DNA from: Dromiciops gliroides
Taxonomy: Eukaryota > Chordata > Mammalia > Microbiotheria > Microbiotheriidae
Direction: 5' to 3'
NCBI RefSeq assembly: GCF_019393635.1
Contig: NC_057862.1
Location: 680,312,314-680,376,313 of the forward strand
Length of the DNA: 64,000 nucleotides
The notes below the pieces were generated by a model. That model had not been told where the DNA came from. It did not search any database and worked only from the letters and a program-made list of their open reading frames with translations. Position numbers and translations under genes: made by a program. Shown here piece after piece: positions 1-11,789 of this stretch (its first letter is position 1; every line of letters begins with the position of its first letter).

Positions 1-3000
1 GTTTGGAGTCACGAAAACCACAATTGAAATGCAATTTTAGAAAGGCACCGAATTTCTCTAGGACTCACTTGCTTCATCTCTAAAATAAGGAGGTTGGACT
101 TGATGACCCCAAGCTCCCATCCCTTTTCTAAATCTAAGATCCTTTGACCCTTGAAGGGTGAAGTGGCCCTGGCAGCAGTGGGAGGCTGGGGGTGGGGGAG
201 GGGTGGACATATCTTGGCTTGGATGAGAGAAGCTGAGGCCATTGCTGAGGCTTCCATAGACCCAGCCTGGCATCAGCGGCTATTCTCAAGAGCAGAGAGG
301 TGATTTCCTACCTCTCATCCATCCAGTCTCCCTTGTAATTATAACTCATTGTTCCCCTGACTTCCTCTTGCTGAGGACGGTCTCTCCATGGTAAGCAAGG
401 CTCAGGGTCAGTCCAGCAGGGCTGCTCTTAACTTTTGTTCAGGGATTTCACTCCACCCCCTTCATTCCCCCTCCTCTCCAAGCTGCTTAAAGTCTGTCTT
501 TGACTGATGAGTTGCCTGAGGGCCAAATCCTTTCTCCAGAATGCAGAAACTCTCTTAACATCTTGCTTATTTCCCTGTGAAGAGAACTAACTGCAGATCA
601 TCAGCCATCCCGAACTCTGCCCTGGAAATTTGTTGCACAATGGAAAACGCTGTCAAAGTAGTCCTTTCCCTTCCCAGAAAACTTCTTCCTCAAGATCAAC
701 TTTGAAACAGACACGGGCCAGAATCAACCAGTCAATATATAAGCATTTATTTGGCACCTTCTGTGTTATTAGATACCGTGCTGGGAAATAATTACAGTAA
801 CAAAATTAAATATAAAAATAATGTTAGATCTGAAACTGTTTCTTCTGAGTCCCTCTGAAAAAGAGGAAGAGAATTAATTATTGACAATGAAAGCAATGGC
901 AGCATGGTTTCAATTTTGCACCTTTCCCCTCTTCCCACCATCCATAGCATTAGAGCAATATCCCACCTGATTTTACAATTGAAGCAACCAAGACCCAGAG
1001 TCATGAAGGCATGAGCATGAAGGGTAAAGTGGGAATGGCTTCTTGAAATAGGTGGTATTTAAATTGGGATTTCAAAGAAACAAGGGAAACCACAGAGGGA
1101 GATGAGGAGAGAAAGTAGCCAAGATTCACAAGGCATGCTGCTACCTGCATGAGAACCCTAGTAGTGGGAGTGGATGTATTATTACCCCATTTTACAGTTG
1201 AAGAAAGTGAGACCCAGAAAGGTGGTTATTCACCCAGGGTCACATAACTACTCATCTTCTGGATCTAAGTCTAGGGGTCTTCCTAGTACCCCCCAGTACC
1301 TCCCACCCTGCCCCCAAATATGAGAAGCTAAGTGACAATGAAGTGCTCTCAAAGGGCTTGTATGAAATAGTTAAACCTGACAGCTTTTGGGGAAAGAATT
1401 TGTTTAAAAATCTTGAATCAGTCACCAGAAGATTATAAATAAATGCAGCAATAAACTTTAATATGTGCCAATCTCCTTTTCTGTATAAATTCACTTGGCA
1501 GTGGTAGAATTGCTGCTGGCTTTTGCGATGATTGGCAGGGAAGCTTTGAATGTAATTGAGGGTTTTTTGATTACTCCAATCCAAGTAGAAGAAGGGTGGT
1601 TTGTTTTTGGACACCTGGACTCCATTTCCAAAAATCAAGGAAGTCTGGAGCTCATGTGTAGGGCCTTACCTGGAATCTACTTCTAGATATCCAGAGAAAT
1701 TAGAATCCATCCCATCTAGACTTGAAGGGAAAATGTTCAGAACACAGAAATTTTTGACTTCAGTGGGGAGTTGGAGTCCCCATTGACTATCAGTCTTTCA
1801 TGGTCCACTCTTAGTGGAAATTCTAGAGAGCTGGGACTTAAACAGAAGTGGATGCATTCTTGGCATTTCCCTACCCAGTACTTCCTCCAGGCCCACGTTC
1901 TTGGGTAACATCATCCAAAGAATTTTAGGGCTGCAAGGGGCCTTTGTATCCTCACGAAGAAAATGAGGGGGATTGACCTACAGATTCTACTGAGACTTAG
2001 AGAAGTCAGTGTTACCAGATTTAGAACTCAAAGGGCCCTTGATCATTTAGTCTACTCAACTCATTTCCCAAAGAAGGGAAATGACTTTCCCAAATTCACA
2101 CAGCTAGTTCATGGCAGAGCTGAGGTTAGAACCTTGGTCCCCAGGCTCTCATTTTCAGGGGGGAAATAGTTACTACATAGCAACCCTGAGATTTAGCTAC
2201 TTTTTAGGTCAGAATCTTCTCCATATCACAGCACTTGAGCCCCCACCAATATGTTTGTTTTTTTTCTAGTTAGCCATAGAACACACTTGGTTCAAAGCAA
2301 AGGGCATTTAATGAAATAGTAACAAAAATTATGACATCTTTTTACCTCATTCGCTGATAAATAATTCATGTTCTGAGTGGGAAGATCAGACACTTGTAGA
2401 GGATACTTTTGAAACTTACATGAGAGGGGAACATATGTGACTAGGGCACCTATGCAAAGGGATGTTCAATATATGTGGCCAGAACATGCATATTGATGGT
2501 ATTTCATGACTCATATCTAGAGCTGCCATATTCTAATCTTCTGGTGATATCATGTTGTACTCTGACAAGTATCACAACTTCCCTTTAGATGGTCTACACT
2601 TATCCATCTATTTGGGGGTTTTTCCCAGTCAGACTGTCCACCCACCATCCACTGAGAATGCTGTGTTTGTTAAGCCTCTCCCCTGCAGGCTACCAGTCCT
2701 TTTTCACCAAACAGTTATGAAGCACCTATGGACCATTTGCTATGAAGCTATGACTCCCAGCCAGGCTGCTCACAGAAAGTAATAGATTCCCTACCCAAGA
2801 TCATAGTTCTCCTTTGAACTCTTTTCTCCTCCCCATCTCTTTTGATTACCTCAGCTCAAGTCTTCTTTGACTTATGATCACTTACCTATTTTAGTTCTGA
2901 GTTCTTCTGATACCCCCTGGCTAGGGTGAGTATTCTCAGGGCTCTCTCTCCTTAAATGGAAAAGTTTTGGGGTGAGACTGTGATGAGGGAACTTGTTTTC

Positions 3001-3221
3001 TACTTGCCTCCATAATGCTCTTCTGTTCTTTAAAAATGACAAAGGTTATTTGGACTAAGATAGTTGACAACCTCTGTCCCAGTTCCTCTCAGCAGCTAAT
3101 CACAAGCTGATGCCTCTCTGGTCTCTCTATATTTGTAAGATGAAGAGCTGAGCTAAGTGATTTTGAAGGTCCTTTCTTAAAACGATATTTCTATTTGTCA
3201 GACTGACCCCCTCTCCAATCC
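1..3221. other. 3' flank: old SINE/MIR relics, otherwise unremarkable
   Basis: A tRNA-headed SINE 3' part with 'gaggttggacttgatgacc' ending (CR1-like tail, plus strand) lies at about 1-145. MIR cores in minus orientation ('ttttacag...gaaactgag...gggtcaca') are at about 1150-1340 and 1940-2160. The remainder (145-1150, 1340-1940, 2160-3220) shows no gene, no long ORF with homology and no repeat that I can name. Confidence 0.6.
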
Positions 3222-3230
3222 CTTATTTCT

Positions 3231-3397
3231 TTTCTTTTGTTTTTGTTTTTTGGTAAGGCAATTGGGGTTAAGTGACTTTCCCAGGGTCACACAGCTAGTA
3301 AGTGTCAAGTGTCTGAGGCTGGATTTGAACTCAGGTCCTCCTAAATCCAAGGCCAGTGCTCTATCCACTGCACCATCTACCTGCCTCCCCCCATTCT
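3231..3397 (-). mobile_element. A-tailed tRNA-derived SINE (WSINE1-like)
   Basis: On the complement it reads from the tRNA-like head to 'ccaattgcc' and an A-rich tail (T-rich at 3231-3250). The flanking direct repeat cttatttct (3222-3230 and 3398-3406) is a likely target-site duplication. It carries the 'caattgcc' tail variant. Confidence 0.85.
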
Positions 3398-4430
3398 CTT
3401 ATTTCTAGATAAAATTGTACTCACATCATTATTTCAATGCCATTCACAAATAGATGGGCATCTGTAATTACTTTTAAAGTTCTTCAGAGAAGATAGACTC
3501 ATAGAATGTTAGACCCAAAGGGACTTCAGAGATGGTCTGGTCCTATGGCCAGGTTAGGAAACAGGTATAGAGAGGGGAAGAGTCCAAGACCACACTGAGG
3601 ATAACTGGCAAAGCTGGAAGTGAAGGAGGATCTTCTTATTTCCCATCCAGTGTTCCTTCCACTGCCAAGGTCAGCAAAGGTCTCCTCTAACCTGTGTCCA
3701 GTCATGCCTTATTGACCTCAGAGTGGGGTGGCCTCAGAAGGTCTCCTAAAACATTGAGGCAATAATAACCATGGGTAACATTCACATAGCCCTTTGCATA
3801 GATTATATCATTTGATTGTCATAAGTCTGAGAAGGAGGTGCTATTATTGTCCCCATTTTACAGATGAAGAGCTTGAGGCTTAGAGTGCTTAAGTGACATT
3901 CCCAGGGTCCCATGTTTACGAAATGCCTGAGACAGGATTTAAAATCTGGTCTTTCTGACTCCAAACCCATCACTTACCTTTTGTGAGCAGAGTACTGTCC
4001 TGGGACCATTTATAGACTTTAAAAAGGATATAAAATATTGTCTGGTTCCCCCCAGGAGCTTCTAGTCTCTTAGCAAAACATGATGAAATATGCAACATTT
4101 ATCACAGGAATATAAAAGTTTAAACAGTCAGTCAGTCAATAATCAGAGAAAAGCACTCCCCTCCCCGCCAAATCCCACCAACCTACCAACCAAACAAACA
4201 TAAAATGGAACCCTAGTCTCTGTCTCCTAGCTCAGGTAGTAGCCACACCTAACTGACTTTCCTGTTATAGAATTTGATTTCCCTTTGCTTCTTAGGTGTG
4301 TCAGTCCTGATATCGAGGTGGCCAAGGTAAACTTAAATAGCCCCTTGACTCCTTGATATGTCCTAAGTCTTATGTCAAGAAGATGTGTTTGATCTTCGGT
4401 GATAGGGAATGGTTGGAGCATATTGCAGAG
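3398..4430. other. MIR relics and unclassified sequence
   Basis: MIR-like cores in minus orientation lie at about 3490-3670 and 3765-3985 ('ccattttacagatgaag...cccagggtc'). 3985-4430 shows no gene and no repeat that I recognise beyond a weak L2 resemblance. Confidence 0.55.
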
Positions 4431-5103
4431 GAGGCCGATGTGGTCAGACATGAACTTTAGGAATATTTTGGCAGCCAAGTTGGAGATGGACTGGAGTGGG
4501 GAGAGACTCGAGGCAGGCAGACCCCTTTCCCCTTCCCTCTCTCCCTCCTTGACCATCGTCTGTTGCAATAGTTCAGTTGTGAGGTGACAAGGGTCTTCGC
4601 CAAGTGCAGGGCAGGGTCAGAGGAGGGAAGAGTGCATGTAGAGGAGATGTTACAAAGGTAAAAGTCACAGGCCTTGGCAACGAATGGGGTATGAGGGGTA
4701 AGGAGAGATAGTGAGGAGTTGAGGATGACACCTAGGCTGTAAGCCTAGCTGACTGGGAGAAGGATGTTGCCCTTGACAGTAATAGGGGAGTTAGGAAGAG
4801 GGGAGATTTTAGGGGGAAAGATAATGGGTTTAGGTTTGGGCATACCGAATATAAGATGACCTCAAGACAGCCAGTTCAAGATCTTTGATAGGCAGTTGGA
4901 CACTTGAGACTGGACGTCAGCAGAGGTTAGGGCTGGATAAATACATCTGAGAGTCATCACCATAGAGATGGAATCTGATGAACTGAAATCACATGTAGCA
5001 AAGAGGATAGAGCCCTGGACAGAGTTTTGGGGGACATGCCTTGGAGGAAGATCCAGCAAAGGAGCCTGAGAAGGAGCAGTCAGATAGGTAAGAGGAGAAT
5101 CAG

Positions 5104-5193
<90 letters not shown>

Positions 5194-5240
5194 TGATTAA
5201 CAATGTTGAAGACTACAGAGAGGCCTCCTGTGCCTGAAGC
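4430..5240 (-). mobile_element. LINE-2 ORF2 relic with internal (AG)n expansion
   Basis: The complement reads as degenerate L2 reverse-transcriptase sequence, with motifs such as a broken 'SVQGS' (from the RT 'PQGSVLGP' block) and 'SLSPLQSI'. The same order of segments recurs at 10037-11140. Frames are shattered by stops and shifts. The 82-base AG tract at 5106-5187 sits exactly where the L2 sequence has 'ggagagag', so it probably grew from it. Confidence 0.7.
5106..5187. repeat. (AG)n microsatellite
   Basis: About 82 bases of almost pure AG, embedded in an L2 relic that continues on both sides. Confidence 0.97.
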
Positions 5241-5535
5241 AGTGTAATCAAATCATGCATAAAACACAGGCTAGATCCTGCACCTCTGAAACTCCGCACA
5301 TCTGGTGAGCAAGGGATCCTTCCTTCTCTTCTCTTCAGAGAGGGAATTAAACCTAATGCATTCTCCTGGGAGAGGTGCTTTATCCTTAAATGTTTGCTCA
5401 CCCTTTTGTGTGTAAACATTATTTTTAAGTGGTATTTGTCATAAAAATCAATAATGACTCTCATGGCTAATCTATATGGGTCATTTAAAAATAAACCTGA
5501 GAGGAAGCAATGGGGAAAAAGATTGGGGGGAGCGG

Positions 5536-5860
5536 GGGAAGAGAGAGAGAGACAGAGAAACACAGAGAGACAGAGAGACATAGAGAGAGAGAGAGAGACA
5601 GAGAGACAGATAGACAGAGACAGAGAGGGACAGAGAGACAGAGAGACAGATAGACAGAGACAGAGGGACAGAGAGACAGAGAGACAGAGACAGAGAGGGA
5701 CAGAGAGACAGAGATACATAGAGACAGAGACACAGACAGAGAAAGAGAGAGACAGACAGACAGACAGAGACAGAGAGGGACAGAGAGACAGAGATACATA
5801 GAGATAGAGAGACAGAGAAAGACAGAAAGGGAGGGAGAGAGCCAGAGAGAGAGTTAAGAC
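5536..5860. repeat. Compound (GACAGA)n / (GA)n tract
   Basis: About 325 bases of imperfect GAGACAGA units with GATAGACAGA and GATACATAGA variants. Blocks of about 60-70 bases recur, showing higher-order duplication (for example the 'gagagggacagagagacagagatacatagaga' type unit appears twice). The Ser/Leu/Cys-rich reading frames on either strand are low-complexity artefacts. Confidence 0.95.
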
Positions 5861-6110
5861 TGATATTTTGCCAGAGCATGCTCTCTGGCTGGGGGTTCAG
5901 AGCTAGATAAGAGGAATATAGATACCTTTTTACACCTTCTCAGTACAGAGATTACACTCCCGCTGGGCTTCTACTGGGCAATGAGTTACCAATGGCTTGG
6001 GCAGCTGAGATTGGCTGGGTTGATGTTGAAGTGAAATGAACATGAACACGAGGCTTTCTTATCGTTGAGGGCCTGATCTGAGAGGAAAGCTGCCCCCCCC
6101 CCCCCATTCT
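5861..6110. other. Unclassified spacer with a poly(C) run
   Basis: No gene seen. A homopolymer run of about 13 C lies at about 6092-6104, a likely site of sequencing or assembly length error. Confidence 0.5.
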
Positions 6111-6119
6111 AACATTCAG

Positions 6120-6440
6120 CACAGGGCCTGACGATCTCCTTGTTGAGGCCCAATGCTGGTCTAAGAGGAAGCAGAGACATAAACATTCTTGCCTTCCAGG
6201 AACTTACATTCTGTCTATGGTGAAGGGGGCTGGTGGTACAGAATGTAAAAGGATAAACATATGTGTTCTTCGAGGGAGGAGAGAGGGTAATAATAGGGCT
6301 AACAGGAAAGGCTTCCTGCAGGAGGTCATACAGCAGCTGAGCCTCGAAGGCAGCCAGAAGGGAGGAGGGAGCTCATTCCCAGCTTTGGCAGGGGTAAGGA
6401 GGAGGGGAGACAGAGCACGCATGGGCATGGAGGAGGGAGA
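6120..6440 (-). mobile_element. LINE-2 3'-region relic
   Basis: Sequence such as 'ccttccaggaacttacattct' and 'ggcttcctgcaggaggt' matches the antisense of the L2 3' region also seen at 10110-10280 and 58200-58340. No frame is conserved. Confidence 0.6.
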
Positions 6441-6516
6441 TGGCTAATACAAGGAGAAAAGGCAGGACAGTTGTGGGTGGAGGGGACATTAGGGAAGGGG
6501 AGCTGCAGGAATTCAC

Positions 6517-6575
<59 letters not shown>

Positions 6576-6600
6576 CGTGTGTGTGTGTGCGCGCGCGAGC
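6517..6600. repeat. (GT)n microsatellite with GC-rich end
   Basis: About 84 bases of GT dinucleotide ending in 'gtgcgcgcgcgagcg'. Alternating purine-pyrimidine throughout, including CG steps, a classic Z-DNA-prone composition. Confidence 0.97.
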
Positions 6601-6960
6601 GCAGGGCAGTGAGGAGAACCCCCCGATTCGGACAGAGAGTTCTTTTAGGGGAGAGTGGGAAATCAGATTGGCCAGCTCGGGTGGGGCCGGCTGGGGAAGG
6701 GCTCCTTCTAAGGTTCTCTTTGGAGCACGTGGAACCGAGAGAGGTCAGCGTTGCCTCCGACAAAAGCTGGTTTCTGGGTGATTGAACATTATTAAGGTTG
6801 CTTCCGACCAAGCGCAGCCAAGGGGAGCGATTAAGTCGGGCCCATTAGGATGGAATTTCAGTTTTAAAGACTGAGAAGAGAAAGCAGGAAGTATATTATC
6901 GGACTTCACAGGCAGGCCCCTTTTGCTAAGGTCGTTTTTTAAGGCTTGAAAAAAAATTTT
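6601..6960. other. Repeat-free, CpG-containing island
   Basis: This stretch contains no recognisable repeat and more CpG than its surroundings (for example 'ccgaccaagcgcag', 'gattaagtcgggcc'). No convincing ORF. It may be a conserved noncoding element of the STC1 3' flank; that is inference only. Confidence 0.35.
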
Positions 6961-7139
6961 TTTTTCTCTAAGTGTCTATGCTTAACTCTAAAGAAAGCAA
7001 ATTGAAGCAGGAAGGGTGAGAACCAGGAACATTTGAGATGATTTCCCCTTTGTTATATAATAAAGCTTAAAAAAATAGATGGGGCATCAGTCAGTCAGAT
7101 GCATTGGTTTGGAGCCACGATCCCTCCTATGTGAGGGGC

Positions 7140-7690
7140 AGTGTGCCTTAGTGGGTAAAGAGCAGGCCTCAGAGACAAGCAAGAACTTAGTTCAAATCTT
7201 GTCTCAGGGCTAAGCTAGCTGTGAGCCCTGGGAAAGTCTCTTTGCCTAGGAGTGCAGTGGATAGAACACTGAGCCTGGAGTCAGGATGACCTGATTTCAA
7301 ATCAAGGCTTAGACACTTCCCAGCTGTGTGACCTTGGGCAAGTCACTTAACCCTTGCTTGTCTTAGTTCCTTATCTGTAAAATGAGCTGGAGAAGGAAAT
7401 GGCCAACCACTCCAGCATCTCTGCCAAGAAAACCCCAAATGGGAGTTGGACACGACTGAAGCTACTGAACAACAGTGCAAAATTGGGAATCAGGACAGTA
7501 GTAACCCCCCTTGCAGGGCTGTTATGAGATCAAATATATAGAAATTGATTTGCAAACTTTAAAACACTGTAGAATGCAAAGTATTCTGTTGAAAGGGTAG
7601 CTGTTGGACTGCGCAGGGGGCTGGACACGATGACCTCTCTTGCAGTTCTGAGATTTGGTTCAGCTTATGTAATTTTCAGAGTTTTACATG
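7140..7690 (+). mobile_element. MIR/CR1-tailed SINE split by a younger RTE-tailed SINE
   Basis: The outer element starts at about 7140 ('cagtgtgccttagtgggtaaag'), is interrupted at 7248, and resumes at about 7476 ('ttgggaatcaggacagtagtaac...gggctgttatgag'). A CR1-like tail ('ggctggacacgatgacctc') follows at 7620. The insert, 7248-7475, has the tRNA-like head and ends in 'ttggacacgactgaa...ctgaacaacag', the RTE/BovB-type tail. Confidence 0.75.
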
Positions 7691-7742
7691 AACAAGCTCT
7701 GATCCAGTAGGCCCTTGCTTGTCTAAAAAGATTTGTGTTCCA

Positions 7743-7917
7743 GGGGCAGCTAGGTGGCGCAGTGGATAGAGCATCAGCACTGGATTCAGGAGGACCCAAG
7801 TTCAAATCCAGCCTCAGACACTAGACACTTACTAGTTGTGTGACCCTGGGCAAGTCACTTAACCCCAATTGCCTCACCAAAAAACAAAAAACAAAAAAAA
7901 ACCAAAAACAAGAAAAA
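7743..7917 (+). mobile_element. A-tailed tRNA-derived SINE (WSINE1-like)
   Basis: Full-length: 'ggggcagctaggtggcgcag' head, B-box-like 'gttcaaatccagcct', 'caattgcctcacc' and an A-rich tail with CA interruptions. Imperfect target-site duplication 'agatttgtgttcca' (ending 7742) and 'agacttgtgtttcca' (from about 7918). Confidence 0.93.
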
Positions 7918-9102
7918 AGACTTGTGTTTCCAAAACAACTCAGTGCATGTCAGAAGAAATCCTGTGAGATTCCCAACAGGAGCCATTTTAGAAGAAGAGG
8001 GACAGGAGTGGCCATGATCTTGGTCCTATCTGCTCATCCTGAAAGGGGTAATGGAGAGGGTTGGGGAAGAACTTGGCCTGAGCATGATTTAAAAAAAAAG
8101 CAGGCTTTTTTGGGGTCAGAGGATGTAGGCTTCAAACCCCACCTCTGACATGTAATACTTTTGAAACCTTTTTCTCACCCATGAAACAAATGTCCTGCTT
8201 TCTAGCCCTAAAAGGGGCAATAAAGAAAATTGGGAAAGACCCTTGTTTTTTCTTTAAATTCTGAAATTCAAAGAAAGTGTTATACAGTAAAAGGGATGGA
8301 CACTCCTTTGGAACCAGAGAGCCTCCAGTTCAAACCCTCAGGCCCGTTGGAGAAGCATTTCATTTCCTTGGGCCTCAGCTTCTTCATATTCAAAATGAGG
8401 GGCGCTCGGGCGGCCTGGGAAGGCCCCTTCTAGCTCTTGGCGGATGATCGGATGCTATTTTGTTTGTAAGTAGCCCTTGAGGGCCACATGTGCCTTGATT
8501 GCTGTCTAAGGCAGTCACGGACAAGGGGTGACTGTGCTTCTAGGGTTCTTGATCATGTACAATGGAGGGGCCCAGTAGGTGCTTAATTAATATTTTTCAG
8601 CTGATTGTATCTGTAGCACCTAATGCAATACCCGGCTCCACAGCACTCAGTACTTAAAGATGCTTGTTTATTGAGTTTTATATATGACTGATCTACGTTG
8701 TGTCTGCCTTTCGAAGGTCTCCGTGGAAGGGAGTGCAGCATCTGTGTTGTCCACCAGGTGGCATTCTCCTTGAGCCACCAGCCCTGTCCCATCTCAGTTC
8801 ATGGGATCCAGGATCCTCATAGGGCATCATTTTACAGATGAGGAAACTGAGAACCAGAATGGTTAAGTATCTTAGAGAAACCAACAAAGCATAAACTTCA
8901 ATGGCAGGATTTGAACCCGGGTCTTCTTATTTCAGTCAGTGCTCTTCCTATAATACCAAGTTCTTGGGTCCACAAGGATATAACCTTCTGAAAGTCTATA
9001 GTACCCCCACTGACCTCCAGTCAAATTCCTGGACTACTCCCTTTCTTGCCCCCTACCCTCCACCCTCTACCTCCATCTTAATGTTGACTGGATTTGGAAT
9101 TT
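7918..9102. other. Degenerate SINE/L2/MIR fragments
   Basis: A plus-strand CR1-tailed SINE relic lies at about 8290-8450, an L2 3'-tail fragment ('cagtaggtgcttaattaat') at 8570-8620 and a MIR core in minus orientation at 8825-8980. The rest holds nothing I can identify. Confidence 0.55.
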
Positions 9103-9325
9103 TGTTGTTTTTGGTGTTGTCCAGTTGTTTTCAGTCATGTCTGACTCTCCATGACCCCATATTGTAGTAGTTTGCCATTTCCTTCTCCAGTTCATTTTAT
9201 AGATGAGGAAACTGAGGCACAGGAAAGTTAAGTCCTTCGCTCAAGGTGACACAGGTAACAATGGCAGAAACAGGATTTGAACTCAAGTCTTCTGACCTGC
9301 AATCCAGGCCCCTTCCCATTGGTCC
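9103..9325 (-). mobile_element. RTE-tailed tRNA SINE
   Basis: In minus orientation: begins (plus coordinates) with 'ttgtccagttgttttcagtcatg', the complement of the 'gactgaaaacaactgaacaac' type tail. It continues through 'gatgaggaaactgaggc' to the head region, which is degraded. Confidence 0.75.
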
Positions 9326-10036
9326 CAAGCATGGCTTTGGGGGAGGCTACATCAAAAACAAAGACAGATGTATCTCCCCACCATGTATCCCCCCCTCTCC
9401 TTCCAGATCTCACTCTCTGTCTCTGGATATTGCTCTATTGCAAATGGGTTATCTACCATTTCCAGAATCTGCTCTGTCTGATTCTTCTTCCTTTCTTTTT
9501 ATTCCAGTGATTTCTCCCTTTGCCCTCATTTCTGCTGGTTGATATTCTTCCCACCCTTCAAGGTTAGGCTCCCTTCTTCTATGAAGCCTTCCTGGATCCT
9601 TCCCAGTCAGATATAACCTCTCCCTGCTCTGTGATCCTGTAAAACTCCCATTAACTACATATGTTCAGTCCTTTCTAGTCCAAAGATCATCGTCCTTGGC
9701 AGAGGAAGCAAAAGCCAGAGCTTGGAACAGTTTTCTTCTTTCCATTGCCGTTTGTCTTAATGTTACCACCACTAATAGTCAACATTTATATGGCTCTGAA
9801 AGGTTTGCAAAGGGTCTTCCATCCACACAAAGCAGAGGCTCTTCCTATGCTTTCTTTGACCTTCTTCTCTTTTATTTTTGTTATCCTTGACTTTCTTAGC
9901 TTGTTCTGACCTTTGGTACCATTGATGCTATTCTTAGGGGCCAATGCTAGTGTTTCAGTGGATCCTAGAACCTTAGGTTCGGAAAGGACTTCTGAGGTCA
10001 TCCTATAAAGGATCAGGAATCATCACACCTTCAACC
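9326..10036. other. L2 fragment and unclassified sequence
   Basis: At 9530-9670 'cttctatgaagccttcctggatcc' marks an L2 3'-region piece in plus orientation. 9750-10030 has MIR-like words ('ggctctgaaaggtttgcaaag') but nothing certain. No gene seen. Confidence 0.5.
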
Positions 10037-11140
10037 ATACTCTGATGAGCGAGTCAGTCTGTATTAAGTGCCTACTATGTGCCATGCACTGTGCTAAGTG
10101 CTGGGGATGCAAAAAGAAGCCAAAGACAGTCCCCGCCCTCAAGAATCTTACAATCTAATGAAAGAGACAACAAGCAAACAAATAAGTGCAGACAAGCTAT
10201 GTACAGGATAAATAGGAAATAATCAACAGAGGGAAGGCACTGTAATTAAGCGGGATTGGGGAAAGCCTTCTTATATGGGATAGTTTTAGCTGGGATTTGA
10301 AGGAAGCCAATAGGTGGAGATGATTCCAGGGAGAGTGTTCCAGGCTTGGTGACACAGACAGAGAAAATGCCCAGAGCCAGGAGATGGACTGTCCTGTTTG
10401 TAGAACACCCAGGAGGCTGGTGTCATTGGATTGAAGATGACATGAAAAGGAGTTTGGTGTAAGAATACTGGAAGGTAGCAGGGGCTCAGGTCACATCAAA
10501 CAGAAGGTTTTATATTTGATACTGAGGTGATAGGGAGCTGCTGGGGTTTATTGAGTAGGGGAGTGATGTGATCAGATATGCACTTTTGAGAAATTACTTT
10601 AGTGAATGAAAGGAGGAGGGATTAGAGAGGGGAGAGGTTTGAGGCAGGCAGATCTACCAACAGCTATTGCAAGGATCCAGGTGATGAGGGCATAGACCAA
10701 GGTAGGGGCATTGTGGGAAGAGAAAAGGGAGAGTACTCAAGAGATGTTGCCAAGGTGAAATCAACAGACCTTGGCAACATCTTGGATATGTGGGGCAAGA
10801 TAGTGAGGAGTCCAGGATGATTCTGTTTGTGAGAGTGAGGGACTGGGAGATTGATAGTACTCTCAACACTAATAAGGAAGATAGGAAGGAGGAAGGTTTA
10901 GGGAAAAATATAATAAGTTCAGTTTTAGATATGTTGAGATTAAGATGTCTATTAGAGATGTCTGAAAGGCAGTTGGAGATGCCATATTACAGGTCAGCAG
11001 TGAGTTTGGGGCAGGAAAGGTAGATTTGAGAATCATCAGAGATGGTCATTAGATCCACGGGAGCTGATGAGATCACCAAGTAAAGTAATCTAAAGGGAGA
11101 AGAGGAGAGTGCCCAGGATAGAGCTGTCAGGGATACCTAG
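10037..11140 (-). mobile_element. LINE-2 relic: 3' end and ORF2 reverse-transcriptase region
   Basis: This is the longest L2 copy in the window, about 1.1 kb in minus orientation. It runs from the 3'-end words 'tgcctactatgtgccatgca' (10070) into ORF2. On the complement one can read degenerate blocks corresponding to 'ILDSSLS', 'LSTLPFLF' and 'DPCNS' in a mostly closed frame (best at 10654-10869). Numerous stops and shifts show it is dead. It is cut off near 11140 by unrelated sequence. Confidence 0.8.
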
Positions 11141-11367
11141 GGCTAACCTTATTGGGTCTTGGTTTCCTTATCTATAAAAAGAGGAGGGGGGTGGACTGAG
11201 TGACCTTCAAGATCCCTGCCAACCCTAGATTCTAAGCCTATGATTCTGTCACATTAAGCAGATCACCTAAGTCAGATCATCTCATTTGGAAGGTGAGGAC
11301 AGTGAGGGTCAGAGCACAGTGGAGCCAGCAACAGAACAGGGGGTAGTGAGCTTTCCACCTGTTTGCA

Positions 11368-11580
11368 CCTTCCTTCCTTCCTTCCTTCCTTCCTTCCTTC
11401 CTTCCTTCCTTCCTTCCTTCCTTCCTTCCTTCCTTCCTTCCTTCCTTCCTTCCTTCCTTCCTTCCTTCCTTCCTTCCTTCCTTCCTTCCTTCCTTCCTTC
11501 CTTCCTTCCTTCCTTCCGTCCTTCCTTCCTTCCTTCCTTCCTTCCTTCCTTCCTTCCTTCCTTCCTTCCTTCCTTCCCTC

Positions 11581-11628
<48 letters not shown>

Positions 11629-11632
11629 TTTC
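11368..11632. repeat. (TTCC)n then (CT)n compound microsatellite
   Basis: About 211 bases of TTCC tetranucleotide with a single CCGTCC interruption near 11517, followed by about 50 bases of CT. The long homopolypeptide reading frames here (repeated F-L-P-S or K-E-G-R) are repeat artefacts. Nearly pure, so likely young and length-polymorphic. Confidence 0.98.
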
Positions 11633-11789
11633 TTCCCTCTTCCCACCCTCCTTTCCTGTGGTCATGGTAGTGTAGAAGGACACTTTGATTAGATACTTCT
11701 GATTGATGCTTCCCATTTCTGATGTCACAAGGTGGGGAGGAGCTGGGCACTTCCCAGTGAGGCTCCAGTTGTACTACTATGGGACATGA

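Noticed and set aside
5213..5879. Ser/Leu/Cys-rich and Arg/Gln/Glu-rich frames
   Set aside because: Pure products of the GACAGA repeat on each strand; all frames of such a repeat are open.
7743..7830. SINE heads with A- and B-box-like sequence as tRNA genes
   Set aside because: They do not fold into a full cloverleaf with anticodon and acceptor stems, and they occur in dozens of copies joined to SINE bodies.
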